Notes under the pieces: generated by a model | What the model was told of the DNA's origin: nothing | Seen by the model: only the letters and a program-made list of their open reading frames with translations | Database searches by the model: none | Assembly (NCBI RefSeq): GCF_030732845.1 | Contig: NZ_JASHKA010000008.1 | Span: forward strand, 223,024 to 287,023 | Direction of reading: 5' to 3' | DNA: 64,000 nt | DNA from: Roseibium sp. MMSF_3544 | GTDB lineage: Bacteria > Pseudomonadota > Alphaproteobacteria > Rhizobiales > Stappiaceae | Position numbers and translations under genes: made by a program | In this document: piece by piece, positions 45,586 to 54,068 of the stretch | How positions within the stretch are numbered: position 1 is the stretch's first letter | How the letters are laid out: each line of letters opens with the position of its first letter

Positions 45586-47190
45586 ATGTCCTCAACTAAA
45601 GTACTGATGGTTCATCCTAAGTTTGTTGCGGGTTCCTTTTGGAACTACACAGACACGTGTGAGATGCTTGGTGCCAAATACCCAGCTCCGCCGCTTGGCT
45701 TAATCACGGTCGCCGCGATGCTTCCCGATAATTGGGAAATCCGGCTTGTCGACTGCAACACAACGGAGCTGAAAGACGAAGATCTAGCCTGGGCGAACCT
45801 CGTCATGTCGGGCGGCATGCTTCCGCAACAGGACAATCTGTTGAAGCTGATCGGGAAATGCAGAAAAGCTGGTGTCCCAGTTGTTGTCGGCGGACCGGAT
45901 GTGACATCCAGTCCGCAGATTTATGAAGAGGCGAATTTCAGAGTCCTGGGGGAAGCCGAGGGGATCCTTGATGACTTCCTTAATGCGTGGAATACCGGAG
46001 AAAGCTCGGGCGTTTTCACGGCAGAGAAGTTTAAGGCTGACGTGACGACAACACCGATACCGCGCTTTGATCTGCTTGATTTCAGTAACTATGTTCAGGT
46101 CGGCGTACAGTATTCGCGGGGGTGCCCGTTTACCTGTGAGTTTTGCGACATTATCGAGCTTTACGGGCGCGTTCCTAGAACGAAGACAAACGACCAGATC
46201 CTGGCGGAGCTGGACAGGCTCTACGAGCTCGGTTACCGGGGGCACGTTGATTTCGTCGACGACAACCTGATTGGCAACAAGCGCGCAATAAAAGGGTTCC
46301 TGCCGGATTTGATTGAGTGGCAGAAGCGTCACGGCTACCCGTTTGAAATGTCGACCGAGGCGTCTTTGAACCTGTCCGATGACAATGCATTGCTGGAGAT
46401 GATGCAGGAAGCCGGATTTTTTGTGGTCTTTATCGGTATCGAAAGCCCTGACCCTGAGGTTTTAATCGCAACGCGCAAAAAGCAGAATACGCGCCGGGAC
46501 ATCGTTAAGAGCGTCCACAAAATTTACGACTACGGCATCTTCGTAGTCGCAGGGTTCATCGTCGGTTTCGACGAGGAAAGCGATCAAGTCGCCGACGAGA
46601 TTTCTGCGCTAATCAAAGACACAGCTATTCCGGTGGCCATGGCCGGTCTGCTCTTTGCGTTACCAAGCGCACAATTGACGAAACGGCTGGCAGCCGAAGG
46701 ACGTCTATACGACCACTTCAATAGCATCGATCCAGATATTCCATGGGGCGACCAATGCACAGCTGGGCTCAATTTCATTACTAAGCGCCCACGCGCCCAG
46801 ATTCTCCGAGATTACCGGACTGTGATTGAGAGGACCTATGACGTCGACAGCTATTTCGAGCGCGTGCAATCGGTCGGTAAACTTCTGAAAATGCACGGCA
46901 AGAATGGCGACATTTTCAGCGCAAGCTTTACGCGCGATATCCGGTATCTTCGCAAGCTGATCTGGTCCATGGCTACAAGAAAGTCGAGCTATCGCGCCCA
47001 CTTCTGGCGAGTTCTGTTTTCAACAGCTGTTTCAAAACCCAAGGCAATCAAGCCGGTTTTATTGATGATGGCAATCTATGCGCATTTAGGGCCCTACGCC
47101 CAGTTTGTAGTCGAACAACTTGATAAACAAATTTCAGAACTGGAAACTGGCACTTGGATTGAACCGCAGGTGGTGGTCGCTGCCGAATAG
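45586..47190 (+). CDS. B12-binding radical SAM protein (DUF4070 type)
   Basis: 534 residues: N-terminal B12-binding domain (VLMVHPKFVAGSFWN, then GGPDVTSS), radical SAM core with CPFTCEFCDI (CxxxCxxC) and GFIVGFDEESD, then a DUF4070-like C-terminal part. These enzymes modify lipids, sugars or natural products by radical chemistry; hopanoid methylases are one relative. The substrate is unknown. It is flanked on both sides by decayed SNase genes and is an island outlier in having no other biosynthetic partner. Confidence 0.85.
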   Translation: MSSTKVLMVHPKFVAGSFWNYTDTCEMLGAKYPAPPLGLITVAAMLPDNWEIRLVDCNTTELKDEDLAWANLVMSGGMLPQQDNLLKLIGKCRKAGVPVVVGGPDVTSSPQIYEEANFRVLGEAEGILDDFLNAWNTGESSGVFTAEKFKADVTTTPIPRFDLLDFSNYVQVGVQYSRGCPFTCEFCDIIELYGRVPRTKTNDQILAELDRLYELGYRGHVDFVDDNLIGNKRAIKGFLPDLIEWQKRHGYPFEMSTEASLNLSDDNALLEMMQEAGFFVVFIGIESPDPEVLIATRKKQNTRRDIVKSVHKIYDYGIFVVAGFIVGFDEESDQVADEISALIKDTAIPVAMAGLLFALPSAQLTKRLAAEGRLYDHFNSIDPDIPWGDQCTAGLNFITKRPRAQILRDYRTVIERTYDVDSYFERVQSVGKLLKMHGKNGDIFSASFTRDIRYLRKLIWSMATRKSSYRAHFWRVLFSTAVSKPKAIKPVLLMMAIYAHLGPYAQFVVEQLDKQISELETGTWIEPQVVVAAE

Positions 47191-47306
47191 TGTGGGCGCG
47201 TGCACCGTTTTTGTTTCACAGCCGGGAACCTGAAGCTTTCGCTGTCGGTTACCGATCAAGACTGGGGCAGAGCTACAATAATCATTGGTCGATAAAGGGT
47301 GTTTGT

Positions 47307-47609
47307 TCAGAAACGCGGGTGTCCGAGTGTTGGACACCAATCTATCTGGTGGTCTGGCCTCCAAGCAAAGGCTAGACGTTCCTCAATCAGGATAGATCCG
47401 ACCGTCTCGCCATCCGAATTCATCGCACGAATTAACGGACGCCGAAACCGATCTTGTTCACATCGGGTACCACGAATTTCAAGTGCGTCGATTCCAGACA
47501 CAAACGGAATGCCATTGCCAAGGAGACGCATGTTCATGCCGTCACACTTGATGGAGTCGCCATCTACCGCGAAGAGTGAAGCGCTGATCAATAGGGGCGC
47601 ACCGTCCAT
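47307..47609 (-). pseudogene. Decayed SNase-like nuclease gene (copy 2)
   Basis: The minus-strand frame reads FAVDGDSIKCDGMNMRLLG and FVSGIDALEIRG. The DGDS motif is kept, but DAPE has become DALE and the C-terminal half is short. It is about 45% identical by eye to copy 1 across the matching region. Likely non-functional, but a small active remnant cannot be excluded. Confidence 0.5.
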
Positions 47610-47650
47610 CGGTTCCGCTTCTCAGGCTCCGGCTTTCAATTTAGTGCTCC

Positions 47651-48202
47651 TTATCTTACGCGCTCAATTGCCACAAAACACTCATCGCTAGAGGGCAACG
47701 TATTGAACTGAACACGAAGTTTCTTTTCCCATTTGCGGGCATGTGTGATCGCCGTGTGCGGGCGATAGCCGGTAAATTCCACTTGGTCGCCAACTTTCAT
47801 CACACTGAACGGGTAATTTTTGTCATCCCATTCCATGCTTTCAAAACGCTCAACCTCGTAAACCATTGAGTTGGGGTCATTTAGGGCTCTTGGAAGGTAA
47901 GAAGCCTTTGCTATTCGACCAGTGATCCAGCCTGTATGAGCAATCAACGGGCTACACAAAGAAATCAGTGGAGTTAAAATCGCGTATCCCAGCCCAAGCG
48001 TATTCGGGCCATTTCCGAATGGAATAATGGATAAGGTCAGAAAAAAAATAAAAAGGAATGATATTGGGAAACCGAAAACGAAGATTACTCCATTGATGGT
48101 GCCGATTGGTCTACGGGGCCAGAAAGCTCCCACCAGATATCCAGTGCCAAAATAAATGTACGGCCCGAACAATAGAAAAATAATGCCCAGTTTAGCGTCC
48201 AA
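47651..48202 (-). CDS. Small membrane protein (with C-terminal soluble domain)
   Basis: 184 residues from the TTG at 48202, which follows GCAAGGAG by 9 bases; an ATG at 48256 gives a longer version that overlaps the upstream gene by 65 bases. Two to three N-terminal membrane helices (LGIIFLLFGPYIYFGTGYLV, FIFFLTLSIIPFG) precede a domain with DKNYPFSVMKVGDQVEFTGY. No family recognised. Adjacent minus-strand gene 48192-48545 is also membrane-bound, so they may act together. Confidence 0.6.
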   Translation of the reverse strand: MDAKLGIIFLLFGPYIYFGTGYLVGAFWPRRPIGTINGVIFVFGFPISFLFIFFLTLSIIPFGNGPNTLGLGYAILTPLISLCSPLIAHTGWITGRIAKASYLPRALNDPNSMVYEVERFESMEWDDKNYPFSVMKVGDQVEFTGYRPHTAITHARKWEKKLRVQFNTLPSSDECFVAIERVR

Positions 48203-48545
48203 AGGTATGGGCTCCTTGCAAATGGCCGCGTATTTTCCGAACGCCTTGCCGCACATAAGTGCCTACTGCCAAACCTCCATGAACAAAAATTGCAAATGAA
48301 ATTGGCCACAAATAAATGGCAAGCCAGAGTGGTGCGATAAACAGCAATGGCAGCGGGTTTATGGGGTCAAATTTTATGAACCAAAGTATGCCTATAGCCA
48401 CAATGCAAATTACCAAGATCAGAATAGTAAAAATTGATACTATTCTCTGGGTCTCTCCAAGTTTCAAATTCAACAGAATTCCTATCAGAAATCCTAGAAC
48501 CGGTGAGGCGAGAAGCAGAATTTGTACAAGACGGTCCTCACTCAT
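48192..48545 (-). CDS. Small four-helix membrane protein
   Basis: 117 residues, mostly hydrophobic, with about three to four helices (IVSIFTILILVICIVAIGIL, PLPLLFIAPLWLAIYLW). No recognised family. Overlaps the downstream membrane gene by 11 bases. Confidence 0.6.
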   Translation of the reverse strand: MSEDRLVQILLLASPVLGFLIGILLNLKLGETQRIVSIFTILILVICIVAIGILWFIKFDPINPLPLLFIAPLWLAIYLWPISFAIFVHGGLAVGTYVRQGVRKIRGHLQGAHTFGR

Positions 48546-48625
48546 TGCGGCATAGGCTCCCTATGCGTCGTTCCTCGATTGCGCACGTCCGGTTGTGATT
48601 GGACATCGGGATCTTCTCCGAGCGG

Positions 48626-49042
48626 CTATTGGCAGGCCAATGTGCCAGCAAGAGTGGTTGTGCTCGCTGTTGCATCGAGTAGCTGAGTATCTGTTTGGAG
48701 AGTTAAATTCAGAGTACCATCCCTGTTTTTCCGCTCCTCAATGACAACGCTTACGTCATTAGCGTACGTATCGGATTCTATACGTTTCTCACCGATACGA
48801 ATGACCATCTTCTCATTGTGAATATCCACATCGAGCACCTGACGCTCCAGCTCAAAAACGGTGTCTCCGTGCGTTCCCTGACCTAACAGCTTTAGGGTTC
48901 CGCCTTGAGGCGTTTGTTCAAAAGCTACGCTTATCGGTGGCAGCCATAAAAAATTTGTTTTCAAAACGCAGTTTGACGCCTCTGTCGCGCTCGCTTCGTG
49001 GTTTCCAAGGATCAAAGCAGCATAAAGCAGACACTTTCGCAT
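48626..49042 (-). CDS. Secreted hypothetical protein
   Basis: 138 residues. An N-terminus like a signal peptide (LLYAALILGNHEASATEA) precedes a beta-rich domain with two Cys (SNCVL near the start, LACQ at the end). It lies 11 bases after the small membrane gene at 49054-49224, so both are likely one transcript. Confidence 0.5.
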   Translation of the reverse strand: MRKCLLYAALILGNHEASATEASNCVLKTNFLWLPPISVAFEQTPQGGTLKLLGQGTHGDTVFELERQVLDVDIHNEKMVIRIGEKRIESDTYANDVSVVIEERKNRDGTLNLTLQTDTQLLDATASTTTLAGTLACQ

Positions 49043-49053
49043 CGCTCAGGCTC

Positions 49054-49224
49054 CTATTTCTGTAGACAAAATTCCCAGCCGTGACCCGGTGGATTCTTGC
49101 CAGGCTCTCGCAATTGCGCGTCACGCACACAAACATTCAGCGGGTGAAAATACGCATGAACAAACGCAGCAAAAACCAATCCGGCAGCTATGATGATTGC
49201 CGACAGTAAGACAATTCCACGCAC
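49054..49224 (-). CDS. Small single-helix membrane protein
   Basis: 56 residues from a GTG at 49224. One helix (IVLLSAIIIAAGLVFAAFVH) is followed by a Cys-containing tail (LNVCVRDAQLREPG, then EFCLQK). AGGAGA lies about 10 bases upstream. Too short for standard gene finding; it runs into the secreted gene at 49042. No family recognised. Confidence 0.5.
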   Translation of the reverse strand: MRGIVLLSAIIIAAGLVFAAFVHAYFHPLNVCVRDAQLREPGKNPPGHGWEFCLQK

Positions 49225-49399
49225 CTCAGCTCAGTCTCCTCTACTTACACTTCAATCTGCTAACATTCTGGCCTAACACCTGATCTTGTAACGACGGCGC
49301 AAAATTTTTTTTTGCTTTTTTGTTCATGGTGCAAAGTTGTAAAATTTATTGCGCGCAACTATTGAGAAAAGGTATTTTTCATCTATCAGGTTTGAAGCG
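49225..49399. other. Divergent control region, AT-rich
   Basis: Between the minus-strand membrane/secreted pair and the DUF4375-like gene. It has a long T-rich stretch near 49306-49322; no gene seen. Confidence 0.4.
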
Positions 49400-49870
49400 A
49401 TGTCGATCAAGTTTGTAGTCTTTTTGTCGTTGTTTTTTATTTCGACTTCAGTAATCGGAGATGAATTAAGGATGAACTATCCCGACGATTTCAATGATAT
49501 TCCCGATGCGGCCTATAACTCGCTTAGCGAAGTCGAGCGCCTTGCATATTGCATTTTCTGGCTAGAAGCCGAAGTGAACAACGGTGGTTTCCATCAATTT
49601 TTTCACAATGCCAGTGGGTTGCGAACCCCTGAAACTTTGAAAGCGCTTGATACGATTGGGGCTCAGAAAACTAAAGCCCTACTGAGGAGTGCTTCGACGG
49701 TCGCTTATGAGAGTGGATTTCCGTCAGATCCGACAAACCATCAAGAACTTTTGCGAGACGACGACGCGGCGTTCGATAGCCTCAACGAATTAGATTCGCG
49801 ATTTTATATGTACGAAGACGACCTTCCAGCACTAGTTAATCAGTTTCTCAAAAATTTCAAGGAGTGTTAG
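49400..49870 (+). CDS. DUF4375-like protein with signal peptide
   Basis: 156 residues from the ATG at 49400. A signal peptide (VFLSLFFISTSVIGDELR) is followed by a DUF4375 region (EVNNGGFHQFFHNASGLRTP). The family is mostly cytoplasmic and of unknown role, frequently in immunity gene clusters; the export signal is unusual. Start at 49349 is possible but adds 17 residues before the signal peptide. Confidence 0.7.
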   Translation: MSIKFVVFLSLFFISTSVIGDELRMNYPDDFNDIPDAAYNSLSEVERLAYCIFWLEAEVNNGGFHQFFHNASGLRTPETLKALDTIGAQKTKALLRSASTVAYESGFPSDPTNHQELLRDDDAAFDSLNELDSRFYMYEDDLPALVNQFLKNFKEC

Positions 49871-50021
49871 CCAATTCCAGCTGCGACTAAAATGAGCCCT
49901 TGGTAGATAGCCGACATCAAGCAACCATATGGAAACGTCTATGATGGTCTCTAAGCGGTCGTTGTGCGATCGATCAGCCTGCTATCTTATTTCAACTTAG
50001 TAGTCAGTTGGAGTCTAGAAC

Positions 50022-50318
50022 ATGCTCACGCAGGATGATGCGGTAGCCTTGGCGAAGCAACATGTCTTTCGGTTAGACCCCGATTTTGTGGTTTATGCCG
50101 AGCCAATAGTAAGTGGTGATTTTGGATGGGTGTTTGGGTACGAAAGCAACGAGTTCCTGAGGACCGAGAACTCTGGCGACATGTTGGCAGGCAATGCTCC
50201 TCTACTGGTTGAACGGCAGACAGGAGCGATTCACACTCTTGGTACTGCTAGTCCTGTGGAATTCTACGTCGAAAATTATCTAAGAACTGGAGATCCGCAT
50301 TCCTCAGATTGTGATTAG
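50022..50318 (+). CDS. Imm35/YrhB-type immunity protein
   Basis: 98 residues with GWVFGYESNEFLRT and LAGNAPLLVERQTGAIHTLG, the recognisable Imm35 pattern. Such proteins neutralise polymorphic toxins. No toxin gene is next to it, so it fits an orphan or poly-immunity arrangement. The 150 bases upstream have no gene. Confidence 0.8.
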   Translation: MLTQDDAVALAKQHVFRLDPDFVVYAEPIVSGDFGWVFGYESNEFLRTENSGDMLAGNAPLLVERQTGAIHTLGTASPVEFYVENYLRTGDPHSSDCD

Positions 50319-50384
50319 TTTGTTTTTTCTAGGTCAACGTTGCGGGACTTTGCTGACCATGGGATCTCGGTCCAGTGTTAGCAG

Positions 50385-50729
50385 ATGAGTCGGTTTGCCA
50401 AGATTAGAGATGCGCTCAACGAAACAGGTTGGTCCATTCATCCTGTAGAACTGGCAAGTGATTGTTGGTGGGCTAAAGAAATCTGGGAGCTCAGGTCTCT
50501 CTGGTCGCCCAGGGACCTCACAATTTTTGTTGTCTTCTTGATTGACCCAATGTTTGAAGGTGATTGGAACCGAGCTCCCGAGTCGGCGGTTTGGGCGGTT
50601 GGCATCACCACACAACTTCCGAAGGAGCGTTCTGAGGCAGAGACAAATGCTACTTCGATAACGCGGAAATTTGAGACAAAGGTCGAGGAAATCACTTCAT
50701 TGGCAAGTAGTTTTCGAACGAACGTTTAA
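50385..50729 (+). CDS. Immunity-like hypothetical protein
   Basis: 114 residues with SDCWWAKEIWELRSLWSPRD, a tryptophan-rich style often seen among small immunity proteins. No family assigned. It follows the Imm35 gene by 66 bases on the same strand. Confidence 0.5.
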   Translation: MSRFAKIRDALNETGWSIHPVELASDCWWAKEIWELRSLWSPRDLTIFVVFLIDPMFEGDWNRAPESAVWAVGITTQLPKERSEAETNATSITRKFETKVEEITSLASSFRTNV

Positions 50730-50816
50730 CCCAATTGAGAACCCCTTCCGTAGTCGCGAACGTCCGCTAAACTCTGATCTGGCAGTAGAACTTGAAACAA
50801 GGGCTATTCTTCGACC

Positions 50817-51161
50817 ATGAGACAGTCAGCTTCAAAAAAACTTAGTCCATCGTTTTCGGGCGCGCTCAGGACATTTTCCTTTTGGATTGCAAATGGAACC
50901 GTCGGGCAACCGCTCCTGGATGGAGTCGATTATCGCAGCTGTCTAAGTGAAGAGCCGAGCGCGCTGGAACAAACCTATGCAATCTTTGCAAATGTAATCG
51001 AGATGGACGAGGAAGGAACTGTTCTGAACGCCAAGCACGCGGAAAGAAGGGCTGCACAGTATCTTCGAAGCTATTGTGATCCTTCATACCAAATTGAACC
51101 GCCACTCGAAGACTGGGAAGTTGAACTTCACGAACCCCCGCCTCGCGTTGATTTAGTATGA
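50817..51161 (+). CDS. DUF7677-like immunity-cluster protein
   Basis: 114 residues with FSGALRTFSFWIANGTVG, LLDGVDYRSCL, NAKHAERRAAQYLRSYCDP and EPPLEDWEVELHE, recognised as a small family that tends to lie in such gene rows. Function unknown. Converges on a membrane protein gene. Confidence 0.6.
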   Translation: MRQSASKKLSPSFSGALRTFSFWIANGTVGQPLLDGVDYRSCLSEEPSALEQTYAIFANVIEMDEEGTVLNAKHAERRAAQYLRSYCDPSYQIEPPLEDWEVELHEPPPRVDLV

Positions 51162-51182
51162 AGTCCAAATGCAGATTGGCGT

Positions 51183-51512
51183 CTAGAACCCGCTAACGGC
51201 CATCAAGCATGCAGCAAGAACGGCTAGGACGAATAAGGTGATCCTATAGGCTTTCCAGTTCCAGCCGCGCCTTCTGAAATCTTCGCGCTCTCGTCGGTAT
51301 AGTCGGTTCCACACTGTCGTTTGCCAACTAGCGAGGGCAAGTAGCACCCCGAACAGCACTGGAAAGGCGAAAACACGTATGAAATTCGGCTCAAGTCCTC
51401 GGGTGTGAATCGAATAAATCATCAGGCATGTGACGCCAAACCAACCAACAAAGAACGCAATTAGGTAGTGTTTGTGCCGTTTCTTCAACGAGGAGGCGTC
51501 CTTTGTGTTCAC
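51183..51512 (-). CDS. Small membrane protein
   Basis: 109 residues with three helices (HYLIAFFVGWFGVTCLMIY, FPVLFGVLLALASWQ, ITLFVLAVLAACLMAV). No recognised family. It converges on the plus-strand gene before it; the gap is 21 bases. Confidence 0.55.
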   Translation of the reverse strand: MNTKDASSLKKRHKHYLIAFFVGWFGVTCLMIYSIHTRGLEPNFIRVFAFPVLFGVLLALASWQTTVWNRLYRREREDFRRRGWNWKAYRITLFVLAVLAACLMAVSGF

Positions 51513-51643
51513 CGTGTTTGGGAGCCCTGATGACCGCTTTCGGCGAAACCTCCATAGGAGATAAACCGACCACGCAGGTCAGCATTGCGGACAAAGCGGG
51601 CATGGCCGGTTCAAGATTCAAAAGCAGATTTAGTCAATCGAGT

Positions 51644-51931
51644 TCATTCCCATCTTGCCTTGAGCAACTTATCGACAAAGATGCCTATCTTATCGTCCAG
51701 AGGTGCGCTTCTGCTAAGTCCCATGTGTCCGTAAACGCAAGTTTCAACATGTTTGGTGAGTTTTTGTTTGTCGGCGTCCACGAGCAACAGCTCTAGTGTA
51801 CGCCACAGGTAGGAACTGTATTCGGGGTCATCGAAACCATCTTTGCCGATGTCGATTACACCTATAGGATCAAAATCGTTCCAATGGACCTGGCATTGGT
51901 AGAGCAATCTGTTTCTTGTGTTCTTTTTCAT
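51644..51931 (-). CDS. WDPIGV-type immunity-cluster protein
   Basis: 95 residues with VHWNDFDPIGVIDIGKDGFD and DPEYSSYLWRTLELLLVDAD, a pattern seen in small proteins of toxin-immunity rows (DPIGV and DEYDSY-like motifs). Function unknown. It overlaps the end of the decayed gene 51870-52187. Confidence 0.55.
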   Translation of the reverse strand: MKKNTRNRLLYQCQVHWNDFDPIGVIDIGKDGFDDPEYSSYLWRTLELLLVDADKQKLTKHVETCVYGHMGLSRSAPLDDKIGIFVDKLLKARWE

Positions 51932-52187
51932 CGACAGCTATCGCATCAATCTCTTGCTTGGTTAGGGGATTTATGGGCCAAATCCAATCTCCCAACAACG
52001 CCCACAGCGCAATTCGCCTGCACGCAATTCGAATGCCATAGTGTTCCAATCTTGGCTCGGGTCGAAAGCTGAGCGGTCATAGTGTCGGGTTCTGGGTCCT
52101 GTGGGCATCCCAAACTCCAATGTCTGCTTCGCCCTCTAACGCTGCGGCATAGTCCGCCAGGTCGACCGACCGCTTCGAACCCAGACC
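51870..52187 (-). pseudogene. Frameshifted small gene of the immunity row
   Basis: Three successive minus-strand frames give coherent protein-like text: VDLADYAAALEGEADIGVWD (stop at 52077), YDRSAFDPSQDWNTMAFELR (stop at 51971) and LWALLGDWIWPINPLTKQEI (stop at 51870). The second and third fragments join as a natural sequence if one frameshift is restored near 'GELRC'. No single frame is open. It lies directly after the small gene at 52187-52420. Confidence 0.5.
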
Positions 52188-52420
52188 TACTGGTACTTTG
52201 CCTTCTCAAAAAGTTCTAAAAAGTAACTCTCTACACCTTGGCGCTTGGCGTTTAACATTATCTTCTCGGCGATTTCACCTTCAGGACTTCCAGCGCGTAT
52301 CATCGTCGGGACGTTATGAACCACATCGGCGAAAATGCGCGCCTTTTCAAGGTTTTCTGTTGCCCTGATTTCGATCAACGCGACGTAAAGGACGTACAAA
52401 CTTTCAGAGTGGTCGGTCAT
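52187..52420 (-). CDS. Small hypothetical protein
   Basis: 77 residues: MTDHSESLYVLYVALIEIRA, then EGEIAEKIMLNAKRQGVESY. Helical, acidic, no domain. It begins the minus-strand set that includes the frameshifted gene and the WDPIGV gene. Confidence 0.5.
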   Translation of the reverse strand: MTDHSESLYVLYVALIEIRATENLEKARIFADVVHNVPTMIRAGSPEGEIAEKIMLNAKRQGVESYFLELFEKAKYQ

Positions 52421-52623
52421 CGTGCCTCCTTCGTTCTTAGCGTATTAAGCTGCGCTGATCGCAGCAACTCTATTGAAAAGCCCGAGCAGCGCGAACAGCA
52501 GCAAAGTGGCCAATGCTGAACTGCGTAGTTGATTGCTCGTCTTCGGAGGTTCCGACGCGAGTGGCCATCGGAACTCACTCGTTCATGAGTACTGGGCGGC
52601 ACAAACGGCATGAGGAAAAGACG

Positions 52624-53235
52624 ATGAGCAATGATTTGGTCTGGGCAATGGGACGCAAAGAAGAAGCCGGGTTTCTCGTGGAGCGAGAGTTTCTCGATGG
52701 GGACCCGCGAAAGATTGAATATGTCGATACGACCCTGGATATGGGAGATAACCCGCTATTCGAAGCAGGGAGGATGTATGCTGGTCGAGAAGTAAAGCCC
52801 GAGCATATTCCCACAAAGATGATGTGGTCCAGCAAGAAACATCGTCCTTATGACGTCTTCATGCAGCGTGGACTTATCCTGGTTTCCCAAGAATTCAAGG
52901 ATATAGTCGAAAAACTCGAACCTAGTACGCACCAATTCTTTCCAATTGAAGTTGTCTATAAAGATGGATCCCATGCGAGGCCGATGTATTTTTTTAACGT
53001 CTGCGTCCGTCTAGACACGATGAACCGTGCACACGCAACGGCGAAAATGCTGCACGGCATTTCTTGGGATCCATCATCAGGCGAGTTTATCTTCAGTAAA
53101 GATCAGATAGGCAGTCGAAAGGTCTGGATCGATAAACACGTTATACATGGCTTGTTCTTTTCAAACGACATCAAAACCGAAATCGAAAAAGAAAAGCTGA
53201 CAGGAGCTGCATTTAACGGTTTCCCGGTTTTTTAG
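52624..53235 (+). CDS. imm11/DUF1629 family immunity protein
   Basis: 203 residues from the ATG at 52624, with GAGGAAAAG 3-11 bases upstream. The conserved pattern RGLILVSQEFKDIVEKLEPS with HQFFPIEVVYKDGS matches the imm11 (DUF1629) family of toxin-immunity proteins. Upstream (52421-52623) has gene-like but broken sequence, perhaps the end of a lost toxin gene. Confidence 0.75.
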   Translation: MSNDLVWAMGRKEEAGFLVEREFLDGDPRKIEYVDTTLDMGDNPLFEAGRMYAGREVKPEHIPTKMMWSSKKHRPYDVFMQRGLILVSQEFKDIVEKLEPSTHQFFPIEVVYKDGSHARPMYFFNVCVRLDTMNRAHATAKMLHGISWDPSSGEFIFSKDQIGSRKVWIDKHVIHGLFFSNDIKTEIEKEKLTGAAFNGFPVF

Positions 53236-53253
53236 ACTTGGGGTTACAAAGCC

Positions 53254-53490
53254 ATGGGCAAAATTCTACCAGATCTTCCGGACCTGAATGCAGTTGCACC
53301 GATCCATCGCTTAGGAAATGGAGGTGATGGGTTTCAGGAAGCCCACGGCATTGGAAGAGGCTTTGCTTCCCGTATCATCGACGGTGACACGTTTCAGTTA
53401 AGCTGTCCCCTAGTCCGCCTCCGGCTGTGTGCTGTCGATGCACTGGAAAGAGGACAACGGAACTCAGGGGGAGCAATCTTGTCTGCTTGA
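53254..53490 (+). pseudogene. Truncated SNase-like nuclease (copy 3)
   Basis: The frame reads FASRIIDGDTFQLSCPLVRL and LCAVDALERGQ, matching the N-terminal half of SNase-like nucleases (DGDTF present; DAPE has become DALE), then stops at 53490. No C-terminal half follows. It is not a close copy of the two minus-strand SNase remnants. Confidence 0.5.
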
Positions 53491-53542
53491 CATGGACGTC
53501 TAGTTTCAAGTTCTGCCTTTAATATTGATGCAGATTAAGTGA

Positions 53543-53893
53543 TCATCGATGGCGAGTTAGGCTATTAACAACATCTTTAAGAACAAACACGCATTTCTGG
53601 TTCCACTCTTCTTGATTTTCTCGTAGTGATTTTCCAACTTCAACCATTCCAATTTTTCGCCCAATAATGTAATTTGCGCTCATCAAGTCGAACGCGAATT
53701 GAGAAGCAAGCTCTTTATACAACTCATCGACGGTATTGCGCAGTTCAGTCTCGTTATGCAATGGGCACATCCAATATGCGCTTTCAAATATGCCTAGTTG
53801 ATATTCTAGCAAGCTGTCGTCTGTTGTCTGCGCACTGACAACCACCGTTGACGACAGTAGAAGATGCAGTGACAAGAGCGTTGCATTTTTCAT
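53543..53893 (-). CDS. Secreted hypothetical protein
   Basis: 116 residues from the ATG at 53893; the longer upstream frame is not plausible. A signal peptide (MKNATLLSLHLLLSSTVVVS) precedes a helical domain with two Cys (WMCPLHNE, QKCVFVL). No family recognised. The DNA is AT-rich. Confidence 0.5.
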   Translation of the reverse strand: MKNATLLSLHLLLSSTVVVSAQTTDDSLLEYQLGIFESAYWMCPLHNETELRNTVDELYKELASQFAFDLMSANYIIGRKIGMVEVGKSLRENQEEWNQKCVFVLKDVVNSLTRHR

Positions 53894-54068
53894 TGTGCTT
53901 CCAATCAAGCTTTTCTTAGGTGCCTGTTTTGTGATTATCGCCTGATGCACTTCGCGTTGCTGACGTAATGCCGCCCTGAGTATTTGGGCCAAGCACAGGC
54001 GTGACCGGCTTTCACCAGCGCCTACTCGGTCATGATAGTCGATCGACAAACCGCGCCAGTAGCTCGGA

